Positions 24,497 through 32,367 of a stretch of DNA of 64,000 nucleotides are shown piece after piece (the stretch's first letter is position 1; each line of letters starts with the position of its first letter). Under the pieces are notes generated by a model. That model saw only the letters and a list, made by a program, of their open reading frames with translations, searched no databases and was not told the DNA's origin. Source of the stretch: Chitinophaga pendula (GTDB lineage: Bacteria; Bacteroidota; Bacteroidia; Chitinophagales; Chitinophagaceae). The DNA is taken from assembly GCF_020386615.1 (NCBI RefSeq), contig NZ_CP077769.1, positions 310,001 through 374,000 on the forward strand, in the 5' to 3' direction. The translations under genes were made by a program, and so were the position numbers.

Positions 24497-25660
24497 TTAT
24501 TTTATTCTTGATTGCACCAACATATATTCGCCGGTTTCTGTATTGTAAGCGCCGGAAATCATCACCGGCTTTTTGTAGATCGTACCTATTCCACTTACGA
24601 ATAGCGTATAAGTAAACTCACCTACGACTTGAAACCTTAGCTCTTTCTTATATATCAACTCGGTTGCCTGGGCACTAATTTGGTTAAAACTTATAAGACC
24701 CAATGTTGCCCCAGTAATGCTAGTAGCTATGCCGTCCAGTTTGTACGGCTGGGAACTGACATCCCAGTTAAAAGTTACAACATAATTAACCATGCCAAGC
24801 AAAGATAATGTAGTAAGGGCATACCCAGAAGTTGCCCCTGGTATAAAATTCGGATTCTTACCTTTTTGTATAACATCGTATGCCTTTTCAAATTCGGTTA
24901 AAATATTTTTTATCTGGTTGTTGGTGGTGGAGTTGCCAGTGACGCCAGGCGCGCCGTCCGGTCTAGGGTAATCATCGGGATTCACCGGGCTTGTGCCGGG
25001 TTCGTGCCCCCATGGATTATTCCCGCCACCGCCACCACCGTCACATACTGAGACTGTATGATCGTAGTGACAGTACGGGCCACTGTTCCCAACGGTTATG
25101 CAGGTCCATATAGCTATTTCCGCGCACAACTGGAAAGTCTCGCTCTGGACAGCTTCCCCCTTTACGGATATATCTGCCTTCCGATACAGTCCGTTTTTGT
25201 ACGTGTAGCCCCTTAATATCTGTCCGGACCAGTCCTGCACGATAACGGTACCGCTAAATCCGATTCCGGTATCTGTCGCAGAGGGAATTACGGATACAAC
25301 TTCGTATTGCAGGTCTCCGGCCTTCCCTTTATACACCAGCAGGTAGTTGTCGGGTTGCACTTTGTGTTTCCCCTTGTCCTCTGTCATATATCTGGCGCCA
25401 TCTATGGGAACGGCGATCGCGTCGCCTGTTTTTAAGTGCTTTGTGTAGGCGCTGTCCCAATTAGGCGGTCCTGCTATCGGTAGCGCGCCAGCGCTTTCCG
25501 GCTTGGCAGAGATTGGAAGTACCTTGCTTTCGAAAAAGCTACGGGCTTTGGCTACGGTTAATTGCTCAGGAGCGGGAGCCGGGTGATCTTGTTTTTTACA
25601 GCTAAGTACAGATAAGGCCAGCATAGCGGTTGCTAGCAACATACGGTAATTTCTTTTCAT
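24497..25660 (-). CDS. Exported lipoprotein of unknown function
   Basis: 387 residues. The signal MKRNYRMLLATAMLALSVLSC has a lipobox with Cys 21, so the protein should be anchored in a membrane, facing the periplasm or surface. The first ~200 residues are a beta-rich domain with several Cys, followed by a Gly/Asn/Pro-rich linker (DGGGGGGNNPWGHEPGTSPV) and a C-terminal domain with hydrophobic strands. This layout is common among variable Chitinophaga lipoproteins. No enzymatic motif is seen. Operon with the 54-residue membrane protein downstream. Confidence 0.65.
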   Translation of the reverse strand: MKRNYRMLLATAMLALSVLSCKKQDHPAPAPEQLTVAKARSFFESKVLPISAKPESAGALPIAGPPNWDSAYTKHLKTGDAIAVPIDGARYMTEDKGKHKVQPDNYLLVYKGKAGDLQYEVVSVIPSATDTGIGFSGTVIVQDWSGQILRGYTYKNGLYRKADISVKGEAVQSETFQLCAEIAIWTCITVGNSGPYCHYDHTVSVCDGGGGGGNNPWGHEPGTSPVNPDDYPRPDGAPGVTGNSTTNNQIKNILTEFEKAYDVIQKGKNPNFIPGATSGYALTTLSLLGMVNYVVTFNWDVSSQPYKLDGIATSITGATLGLISFNQISAQATELIYKKELRFQVVGEFTYTLFVSGIGTIYKKPVMISGAYNTETGEYMLVQSRIK

Positions 25661-26058
25661 AGTTTTTTTTGTGTTTTGAGGTATTTAGAAAATAGGTGCT
25701 TTTTTCATGGGGTTGCATTCGTAATCATAATACAAAATACTAAGAACTATCATTGTACAAATGTGTTATCATAAAAATGCGTATTTATACGTTCCGTTAA
25801 TACAATTAGTGGGGCGGTAGACACCGCCCGTTTTGATGATCTAGCTCACAAGCCCTGACCGTGGGCAAGTATTGTATATCCCAGATATATAAAAGCCAAG
25901 TACCATTTGGCCGAAAAAAGACATATTGGCACCCAGGTAGAAACCTAGGTGAAAAAAATGAGATGACACAACGCTATGCTCTGGTTGTGTCCACTTGTTT
26001 GTTAACCCAGGTGTAGAGTGGGTATAAACCCTCCTACGCATTGTAAACCCTTAAATTT
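25661..26058. other. Intergenic region with one GC-rich hairpin
   Basis: No supported gene. It contains the likely promoter of the minus-strand lipoprotein gene and, at 25812-25834, a stem GGGCGGT-AGAC-ACCGCCC followed by GTTTT. That resembles a plus-strand terminator with no gene before it, so it might end a small RNA. A 66-residue minus-strand frame here (25841-26041) has no coding character. Confidence 0.4.
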
Positions 26059-26265
26059 TTAGGATCGTTTTTCCTGTTTAGGGAAATAATTTGAGATAAT
26101 TTCTATTGCCCGTTTCTCTATCAACGGATCAGGACGAGGCTTTATGAAACGCCCGGTGTTCCTGTCGAAATAGTATTTTTTACGATCTACAGTTACCATA
26201 ATAGCTTTTACCGGTTTGAGGCTGAAGGATTGCCCTTCTACAGTAATATTTACAATGTTAGTCAT
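26059..26265 (-). CDS. Small hypothetical protein
   Basis: 68 residues from ATG 26265 (MTNIVNITVEGQSFSLKPVK); upstream codons in the same frame exist but begin in low-quality Arg/Ser/Pro-rich sequence. It has a beta-hairpin-like start, RKKYYFDRNTGRFIKPRPDP, and a helical end with Lys/Arg. Family not recognised. It lies divergent from the helix-turn-helix gene. Confidence 0.5.
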   Translation of the reverse strand: MTNIVNITVEGQSFSLKPVKAIMVTVDRKKYYFDRNTGRFIKPRPDPLIEKRAIEIISNYFPKQEKRS

Positions 26266-26487
26266 CGGTTTAGGGCGCAAAAAAAGCGCGGAACTCTTAC
26301 GATGCCGGCCAGGGTGCCCGTAGGAAGGCATGGGACGCGCGCAAAGAAGAGCCCGCGCCGTAACGCGAGCTTACCCCCTTCCATCGTCGCCCAATTGAAA
26401 ATTTCCTACGTTTCCCTGGCGCGATTCAGAAGCAGCTACCATAAATTTTAGGGGCTGCAAATCTAAGTAATTGAATGCAATATAGGT

Positions 26488-26516
26488 TAATTTTGCAATT
26501 GATGTACGATCGTACA
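26488..26516 (+). promoter_or_regulatory. Promoter element and 14-bp operator palindrome before the HTH gene
   Basis: TAATTTTG at 26488-26495 matches the Bacteroidota -7 consensus TAnnTTTG; the only TTG upstream (26471) is closer than usual. At 26503-26516 TGTACGATCGTACA is a perfect 14-bp palindrome at the expected transcription start, 36 bases before the regulator's ATG. Its position suggests autorepression by the adjacent regulator. Confidence 0.5.
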
Positions 26517-26551
26517 GCAAAAGATTTATCTGACGGGTGGATTTTGTGTTA

Positions 26552-26776
26552 ATGGATGATAAAAAACTACTTCAGCAAATAGGTTTCACCTTGAAGCAAA
26601 TTAGAGAGCGAAAAGGGTACACGGTCCGTACTCTTGAGGCTTATTCCTCAATGGATAATGGACATATAAGTCGTATTGAAAATGGACAAAAACGACTTTC
26701 TGTTACGACGCTGGTCAAGATATGTGAGGCACTAGAGGTGCTGCCCTCTGATGTATTGAAAGAGGCGGGTTTATAA
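26552..26776 (+). CDS. Xre-family helix-turn-helix regulator
   Basis: 74 residues from ATG 26552; a GTG 15 bases upstream is less likely. A single HTH_3 domain: LLQQIGFTLKQIRERKGYT, then RTLEAYSSMDNGHISRIENG with the recognition-helix signature, then TLVKICEALEVLPSDVL. These proteins bind DNA as dimers. A perfect palindrome sits just upstream and a terminator ends the unit, so it appears to be a stand-alone autoregulated regulator. It may be the last prophage-associated gene or a host gene. Confidence 0.8.
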   Translation: MDDKKLLQQIGFTLKQIRERKGYTVRTLEAYSSMDNGHISRIENGQKRLSVTTLVKICEALEVLPSDVLKEAGL

Positions 26777-26886
26777 GTTCTCTAGTTTAGACATAAATTT
26801 AGACACTACCTCTTATAATGCTTTGAAAGTTCCTGTGTGTAAGGGATTTATGGTTAAGTTGAATATTTAACGGAGGAATGGAGCAT

Positions 26887-26920
26887 AATATAGCGGACAT
26901 ATAGTCCGCTATATTTTTTT
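26887..26920 (+). terminator. Intrinsic terminator after the HTH gene
   Basis: A 12-bp stem AATATAGCGGAC / GTCCGCTATATT with a 5-base loop, running into T-rich sequence (about seven T). It lies about 110 bases after the stop. Confidence 0.8.
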
Positions 26921-26940
26921 TAAGAAGGTATACCCAATAA

Positions 26941-26970
26941 AAAAAGGTGTCTGATACCAGACACCTTTTT
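26941..26970. terminator. Bidirectional terminator downstream of the cold-shock gene
   Basis: A perfect 13-bp stem AAAAAGGTGTCTG / CAGACACCTTTTT with loop ATAC. It serves the minus-strand cold-shock gene, and could also stop plus-strand read-through. Confidence 0.85.
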
Positions 26971-26998
26971 CCGTTAACTGAAAATATTAATATCAGTC

Positions 26999-27202
26999 TT
27001 AATCGATACGTCTAACGTTTACCGCATTCATACCTTTTCTACCTTCCTGCAGTTCAAACTCTACGCGGTCGTCTGCTTGGATCTCATGAATGAGACCGTT
27101 TACGTGTACAAAAGATTCTTTTTCAGATTCTTCATGTCTGATAAAGCCAAAGCCTTTTGTCTCGTTGAAGAACTTTACAGTTCCGATAAATTTTGTGTTC
27201 AT
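26999..27202 (-). CDS. Cold-shock domain protein
   Basis: 67 residues. Both RNA-binding motifs are present: GTVKFFNETKGFGFI (RNP1, K-G-F-G-F-I) and ESFVHVNGL (RNP2-like, S-F-V-H-V). It is a single-domain CspA-type RNA chaperone that keeps mRNA unstructured. The region upstream of the ATG contains an A-rich leader. Family role is well established; which cold-shock paralogue this is cannot be told. Confidence 0.9.
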   Translation of the reverse strand: MNTKFIGTVKFFNETKGFGFIRHEESEKESFVHVNGLIHEIQADDRVEFELQEGRKGMNAVNVRRID

Positions 27203-27365
27203 TTTAAAAAAAATTGTATAAAAGAAGGACCGAAGGTAGGCTTTATATCTAGGGAAACCAAATCTGATGCTAGTTTCTAAGCAATCATCCGCATAGAATC
27301 TATAATTCGTGTCTTTTTCTATTGCTCCACAGTACTATTATATATGTTAATATTTATGACTGTTT

Positions 27366-29192
27366 CTATTTATATAACAGTAGTGTATGGCTTGTATCTG
27401 TTAAAGTATGCATAAAAGCTACCAGCGCCTTTTTTTCCGGGTCTGAAAGGTGAAGTTTTTCAGCCGGTAGAGTCTGGTTATCTGGCGCAATATCCAGACC
27501 CGCACCACCACCATTATCGTAAAAGTCAATCACTTCTTCCAGGCTATTATATATCCCATTATGCATATAAGGGGCCGTAAGTGCAATATTACGAAGCGTG
27601 GGGGTCTTAAAGGCAAAACGTTGGATAGGGATCTGGTATAGGGCATACTTACCGGGGTCCGGATCGAGTTGAGGAGCATATTTAGATGCTGTTGCTGGTA
27701 CACCTAACACTTCCGATTCCGCTTCTGAAAAATAAGGAGGTGCAACACCATTAAAGAAGGGCACAAAATGACAAGTACCACATTTGGCTTTGCCCATAAA
27801 AAGATTGAACCCTTTTTTCTCCATGGCACTCATCGCTGTGGTTACTCCTGCCATATATCGATCAAACCTTGCATAAAGACTGACCAATGAACGCATATAT
27901 GCCGCCAGTGCATTCGCAATGTTGTCGGCACAGATCATATCCTTATCATCTCTAAAGGCGAGGCGGAATAGCGAGACATACATGCTGTCCTGCTGTATCC
28001 TACGCGCCGCCGTTTCCAGGGATCCATTCATCTCATTACGATTGTGTACCACATCAAACACCTGGCGTTCCATAAACACCGCCCTGGAATCGTAAAACTG
28101 CTTGGGCTGGAATGCAGCATTCCAAAGGGTTGGAGCATTACGCGCCAATGTCACACCTGTCTCCATCGACAGGCTTTTAGGCAGGCCGTCTGTGAATGCT
28201 TGCTGTGGCTGATGGCAACTTGCGCAGGAACGTTGCCCGTTACCGGAAAGGACAACATCACTGAAAAGGCGTGCACCCAGTACTATTTTCTCCGGCGTCG
28301 CATCCGCTGCCTTATTGGGAGAGTAGACATTTGGATCATAATAAGCCGAAGCAAAAAGATGAGGCGCATCCGGTCTTAATACCCTTCTTTCTGGCGCAAT
28401 CATAAGGCTGTTCCGTTGCTGTAAGGATAATAGTGCTGCTGACAGCGGGTTGGCATACCGGGCGATAAATGTCAGCCGGTCGAAAGTGAGAAAGGAGGTA
28501 GGTTGACACAAATAACGAATAGCCTGGTTACAAGCTATAAGGCTACTGTCGGGTAGTGCCGATGTTGTATACAATTTACATACTGATCGTACTCCCGCTA
28601 ACGCTGCCGCAGCTTCCGGTAGAGAATGTTGCGCGATAGGCGAATCGTAACCGCTGATACCTAAAGCGATAACGCGATATATTTCCAACCGCATAGCATC
28701 AAACACATAAGTATCCTGGAATCCATACTCGTCCTGTTGCTTCGCAACTGAAAAAATATGCTGCCGGAGCCGATCCAGCATAGGTAATACAGTATGGTAT
28801 GCGTCTGCTCGTACGCTAGGGAATAGTTGTTCCTCTATCACCTGGAAACCTTCCGGTGGCAGCTCTTCCCGGCTATTCTCTCCGTCTGCAAAAGGCAGGG
28901 CAGGACCATTGATCTGACGGATAAGATGCGGATAATAGTATTCCAGCAAAAACTCTGTCTTTTTATAGGCCAGCCTGCTGCGCCGGAAAGCATTTTGTAT
29001 ATTTACTACCGGTTGTCGATGACGGATAGCTCCTTGCAAAATACCCAGGGAAGAATCCAGCGCTAGCAACTGTCTTTGAAAATAGGTCTCCGCGGCTTGC
29101 GCTGCAGGAGATATATTTTTTACAGGTGGCCGTAGCTGGTAAACGCCGGCAATGACAATAAAAAAACTGACAAGATTGAGGTAGGTTTTCAT
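27366..29192 (-). CDS. Di-haem cytochrome c peroxidase family protein
   Basis: 608 residues with an N-terminal signal/anchor helix (MKTYLNLVSFFIVIAGVYQL). Residues ~30-260 form a helical domain resembling imelysin-like regions. The C-terminal ~320 residues carry two haem c motifs, CASCH and CGTCH, and the family pattern FKTPTLRNIALTAPYMHNGI with the distal Met. These periplasmic enzymes reduce hydrogen peroxide or act as MauG-like oxidases, with electrons from small cytochromes. The N-terminal domain makes it longer than the ~330-residue classical enzyme. No partner gene lies close by. Confidence 0.8.
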   Translation of the reverse strand: MKTYLNLVSFFIVIAGVYQLRPPVKNISPAAQAAETYFQRQLLALDSSLGILQGAIRHRQPVVNIQNAFRRSRLAYKKTEFLLEYYYPHLIRQINGPALPFADGENSREELPPEGFQVIEEQLFPSVRADAYHTVLPMLDRLRQHIFSVAKQQDEYGFQDTYVFDAMRLEIYRVIALGISGYDSPIAQHSLPEAAAALAGVRSVCKLYTTSALPDSSLIACNQAIRYLCQPTSFLTFDRLTFIARYANPLSAALLSLQQRNSLMIAPERRVLRPDAPHLFASAYYDPNVYSPNKAADATPEKIVLGARLFSDVVLSGNGQRSCASCHQPQQAFTDGLPKSLSMETGVTLARNAPTLWNAAFQPKQFYDSRAVFMERQVFDVVHNRNEMNGSLETAARRIQQDSMYVSLFRLAFRDDKDMICADNIANALAAYMRSLVSLYARFDRYMAGVTTAMSAMEKKGFNLFMGKAKCGTCHFVPFFNGVAPPYFSEAESEVLGVPATASKYAPQLDPDPGKYALYQIPIQRFAFKTPTLRNIALTAPYMHNGIYNSLEEVIDFYDNGGGAGLDIAPDNQTLPAEKLHLSDPEKKALVAFMHTLTDTSHTLLLYK

Positions 29193-29353
29193 AATAAAAT
29201 ATTAGTCCCTCCATTGCGTAAAAAGAAGCACTGCAAAAGCAATGCGTTCATCCCAGCGGGCTTTTTTTTGTTAACGAATATAACCGTATTGCGGAAAGAA
29301 TTCGTTAATTTGAATCAATATTTTAACCCTATTGTAAACCTTAATCCCCATTT

Positions 29354-31714
29354 ATGCAGCCTACAACTACTCCACGTTCTCTGTGGTTTTTACTCATCAT
29401 ATCACTATGTATTTCGTACACGGCAGATGCACAATCCATATTTGCATTTCAATCTAACTGGAAGTACCTGGATAACGGAAGCAACCAAGGTACTGCCTGG
29501 CGGACGGCAACTTTTAACGACGCCAGCTGGAAAAGCGGAAACGGGAAGTTAGGATATGGAAATGGAGATGAAACTACTGTACTCAGTTACGGGAGTAGCG
29601 CGAGCAATAAATATATCACTACCTATTTCCGCCGTACATTCAATATCAACGGATTGAGTAACTATACCGGTTTTAAGATGGACTACTATCGCGACGATGG
29701 TTTGATCATCTATGTAAATGGCACCGAGGTAAAACGTGATAATATTGGCAGCGGCACCGTAACATATACAACCACGGCAAGCGACGCCTCCGATGATGGA
29801 ATGGGATTGCAAACGGCAACGATCGCCGCCAGCTACTTTGTGGAAGGCGCCAATACAATTGCAGTCGAATTACATCAGACGTCTAAAAGCAGTAGTGATA
29901 TTGCCTTCGACCTAAGCCTCACCGGTGCGGGAGGAAGTACACCCGCTACAATCACACGTGGTCCCTATTTACAGATGGGTAATCAGCAGTCCGTGATCAT
30001 CAGGTGGAGAACAGATATAGCAACTGACAGCAAAGTAAAATACGGCGATGCACCCGGCAATCTGAGCCAGTCAGTAACAGATGCCGCGATCACAAAAGAG
30101 CATGAAGTACGCATCACAGGACTTCAACCAGATACCCGCTATTATTATAATATTGGTACAGGTAATGCCGTACTGGAAGGTACCGACCGGAATTACTTCC
30201 AGACAGCTCCCCCGGTTACCGTAAATCGCAAGATCCGGATCGCAGCATATGGAGATTGTGGTAATAACTCCTCCAATCAGGTAAAGGTCAGGAATGCCTA
30301 TCTGTCTTTCAGCGGACAACAACATACAGATCTGTGGTTGTTGTTGGGAGACAATGCCTACGACGATGGCACTGATGCTGAGTACCAGTCTAACTTTTTT
30401 AATATCTATAAGGATAACCTGTTAAAAAATACCTTGCTTTTTCCAGCCTTGGGGAACCATGACTATGCCAACAGCAGCTCGCGGCAGGACGATCATAACA
30501 TACCGTATTTAAGTGTATTTTCATTACCCAAAGGAGGAGAGTGCGGTGGACTTGCATCCGGAAAGGAAGAATATTATTCTTTTGACTACGGCGATATCCA
30601 CTTTATCAGCCTCGATGCTTATGGTAAAGAAAGTGGAAAAAGAATGTCTGATACGACCAGCCCGCAGATCGTATGGTTGAAAAAAGACCTGGCTGCTAAT
30701 CAACGTAAATGGACTATTGCTTATTGGCACCATCCGCCTTATACCATGGGCAGCCATAATTCTGATACGGAATCTGACCTGGCAGCTATCCGTAGTAATA
30801 TGATCCGTATCCTGGAACGTTATGGCGTAGATCTCATCCTCAACGGGCATAGCCACGATTACGAACGCTCTTATCTGTTAAAAGGGCATTTCGGTATGGA
30901 AAATACTTTCTCCTTTAGTAATCACGCAGTGAGTAACTCCAGTGCTAAATACGATGGCAGTAGCAATTCATGTCCTTATCTGAGCACGGCCGCAAAGGTG
31001 AATCATGGAACCGTATACGTAGTGGCAGGATCTGCCGGTCAGGTGGGTGGCACATCAGGCTCGTTCCCACATGCAGCTATGTTTTACTCCAATGCAACAG
31101 TAGGAGGCTCCTTATCTCTCGAAATAGAGGGTAACCGATTGGATGCAAAGTTTGTAGCTGCTGATAATACAATAAAAGATCAATTTACGATATTGAAGGA
31201 TGTGAATAAACGGACAGTGTTGACGGCTACCAGCGGTCAACCGATCACGTTGGCCGCATCGTGGATAGGTAATTACACCTGGAGCACTGGTGCTAATAGC
31301 CGTAGTATCACCGTAACACCATCAACCGGAAACGCACAATATCTGGTGACGGACCAAAACGGAACCGCTGCTAAATGTATAACAGATACCTTTATCGTAA
31401 ATGCCACCAACAATATAAATGCGAGAGTAGCTGTAAGTGAAGAAACAGGTGGTAAATCTCCGGCAGGATTTGAATTAAAAATCTACCCCAATCCAAGTAC
31501 GAATAATACAGTACAGGTACTGATTGAGCGACATTATTCTCAACAGCTTCGATTGCGGGTAAGTAGCACCGCTGGTCAGGTGATCCGGACACAGGTGATA
31601 CCAGCAGCACACAAAAATTATACGGAGAGTTTGCCATTACCCGCCGGTATCTATATCGTAGAAGTAGCCAATGAAAAGGGAGAGCGGAAAACCGAAAAAG
31701 TAATGGTTCGCTAA
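29354..31714 (+). CDS. Secreted metallophosphoesterase with T9SS sorting tail
   Basis: 786 residues. Signal peptide at 1-26 (ends YTADAQ). Residues ~27-195 are a beta-sandwich module; ~198-285 a fibronectin/purple-acid-phosphatase N domain (GPYLQMGNQQSVIIRWRTDI; TGLQPDTRYYYNIGTG). The calcineurin-like core follows: AAYGDCG, LLGDNAYDDG, ALGNHDY, YWHHPPY, LNGHSHDYERS, giving the Asp/Asn/His metal ligands. The C-terminus IYPNPS...LPAGIYIVEVANEKGERKTEKVMV is a type IX secretion (Por) signal. It likely releases phosphate outside the cell. Confidence 0.9.
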   Translation: MQPTTTPRSLWFLLIISLCISYTADAQSIFAFQSNWKYLDNGSNQGTAWRTATFNDASWKSGNGKLGYGNGDETTVLSYGSSASNKYITTYFRRTFNINGLSNYTGFKMDYYRDDGLIIYVNGTEVKRDNIGSGTVTYTTTASDASDDGMGLQTATIAASYFVEGANTIAVELHQTSKSSSDIAFDLSLTGAGGSTPATITRGPYLQMGNQQSVIIRWRTDIATDSKVKYGDAPGNLSQSVTDAAITKEHEVRITGLQPDTRYYYNIGTGNAVLEGTDRNYFQTAPPVTVNRKIRIAAYGDCGNNSSNQVKVRNAYLSFSGQQHTDLWLLLGDNAYDDGTDAEYQSNFFNIYKDNLLKNTLLFPALGNHDYANSSSRQDDHNIPYLSVFSLPKGGECGGLASGKEEYYSFDYGDIHFISLDAYGKESGKRMSDTTSPQIVWLKKDLAANQRKWTIAYWHHPPYTMGSHNSDTESDLAAIRSNMIRILERYGVDLILNGHSHDYERSYLLKGHFGMENTFSFSNHAVSNSSAKYDGSSNSCPYLSTAAKVNHGTVYVVAGSAGQVGGTSGSFPHAAMFYSNATVGGSLSLEIEGNRLDAKFVAADNTIKDQFTILKDVNKRTVLTATSGQPITLAASWIGNYTWSTGANSRSITVTPSTGNAQYLVTDQNGTAAKCITDTFIVNATNNINARVAVSEETGGKSPAGFELKIYPNPSTNNTVQVLIERHYSQQLRLRVSSTAGQVIRTQVIPAAHKNYTESLPLPAGIYIVEVANEKGERKTEKVMVR

Positions 31715-31743
31715 ACAGATAAATAACATACTATAACAACCGG

Positions 31744-31785
31744 CAAGGGTTGTCGCACCATATCAGGCGGCAACCCTTGTTTATT
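31744..31785 (+). terminator. Terminator after the phosphoesterase gene
   Basis: A 13-bp stem (CAAGGGTTGTCGC / GCGGCAACCCTTG, one G-T pair) followed by TTTATT. It separates the gene from the convergent TPM-domain gene. Confidence 0.75.
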
Positions 31786-31803
31786 AAAGGCATATCAGTT
31801 GCT

Positions 31804-32322
31804 CTAACGGTGCACCTTTTGAACGATATCTCGCAACCCTATGATAAAACCTTCATAGTATTTTCCTTGCTTGAAAGCCGGAATAAAGCTCCCATCGATT
31901 ACATGTTGCGCTGCCTCATCAGGAAAACGATACACGATACCGCGGCCAACGCTGATGCGTATCTTTCTCAAATCTTTACTAAACCCTATCCCAATACCCT
32001 CTTCTGTGCCACTTGCCATCGCCCATTTTTCGCGAATGCCATTCACCGTATCGTCAAATCGTTCTTTTGTTGTCATGCTGCTATCTAACGTGAAAACGAT
32101 CATCTTCACAGTATCGTGCTGGTCATAGTAATGGAGTAAACTATCCAGCGTTCGCTGTTCTGCCTGGTTAAATACATGGGCACGGTCTGACAGATATAGC
32201 AATTGTTTCGGTATAGTATCCGGAACATCTACCGTAACAAAAGTGCTGTTTGCGTCAGAAAGGTAGTTAACATCCTGAAAAGATAACACAAAGAATGTGA
32301 GGCTGCAGATCAATTTAATCAT
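31804..32322 (-). CDS. TPM-domain (YgcG-like) exported protein
   Basis: 172 residues with an N-terminal hydrophobic signal (MIKLICSLTFFVLSFQ). The rest is a TPM domain: YLSDRAHVFNQAEQRTLDSL, MIVFTLDSSMTTKERFDDT, then GTEEGIGIGFSKDLRKIRIS and GRGIVYRFPDEAAQHVID, as in the YgcG/TPM family. Members occur in the periplasm and have been linked to photosystem II repair and acid phosphatase activity; here the activity is unknown. Unusually, there is no C-terminal membrane helix. Confidence 0.75.
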   Translation of the reverse strand: MIKLICSLTFFVLSFQDVNYLSDANSTFVTVDVPDTIPKQLLYLSDRAHVFNQAEQRTLDSLLHYYDQHDTVKMIVFTLDSSMTTKERFDDTVNGIREKWAMASGTEEGIGIGFSKDLRKIRISVGRGIVYRFPDEAAQHVIDGSFIPAFKQGKYYEGFIIGLRDIVQKVHR

Positions 32323-32367
32323 GTTACTAATTTAAGAAATACTTAACAGCAGTCCCGCTATTTTTGA

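Noticed and set aside
25841..26041. 66-codon minus-strand frame
   Set aside because: No motif, no supporting neighbour or terminator, and composition typical of non-coding sequence.
27077..27280. 67-codon plus-strand frame over the cold-shock gene
   Set aside because: Antisense to a well-supported cold-shock coding sequence.
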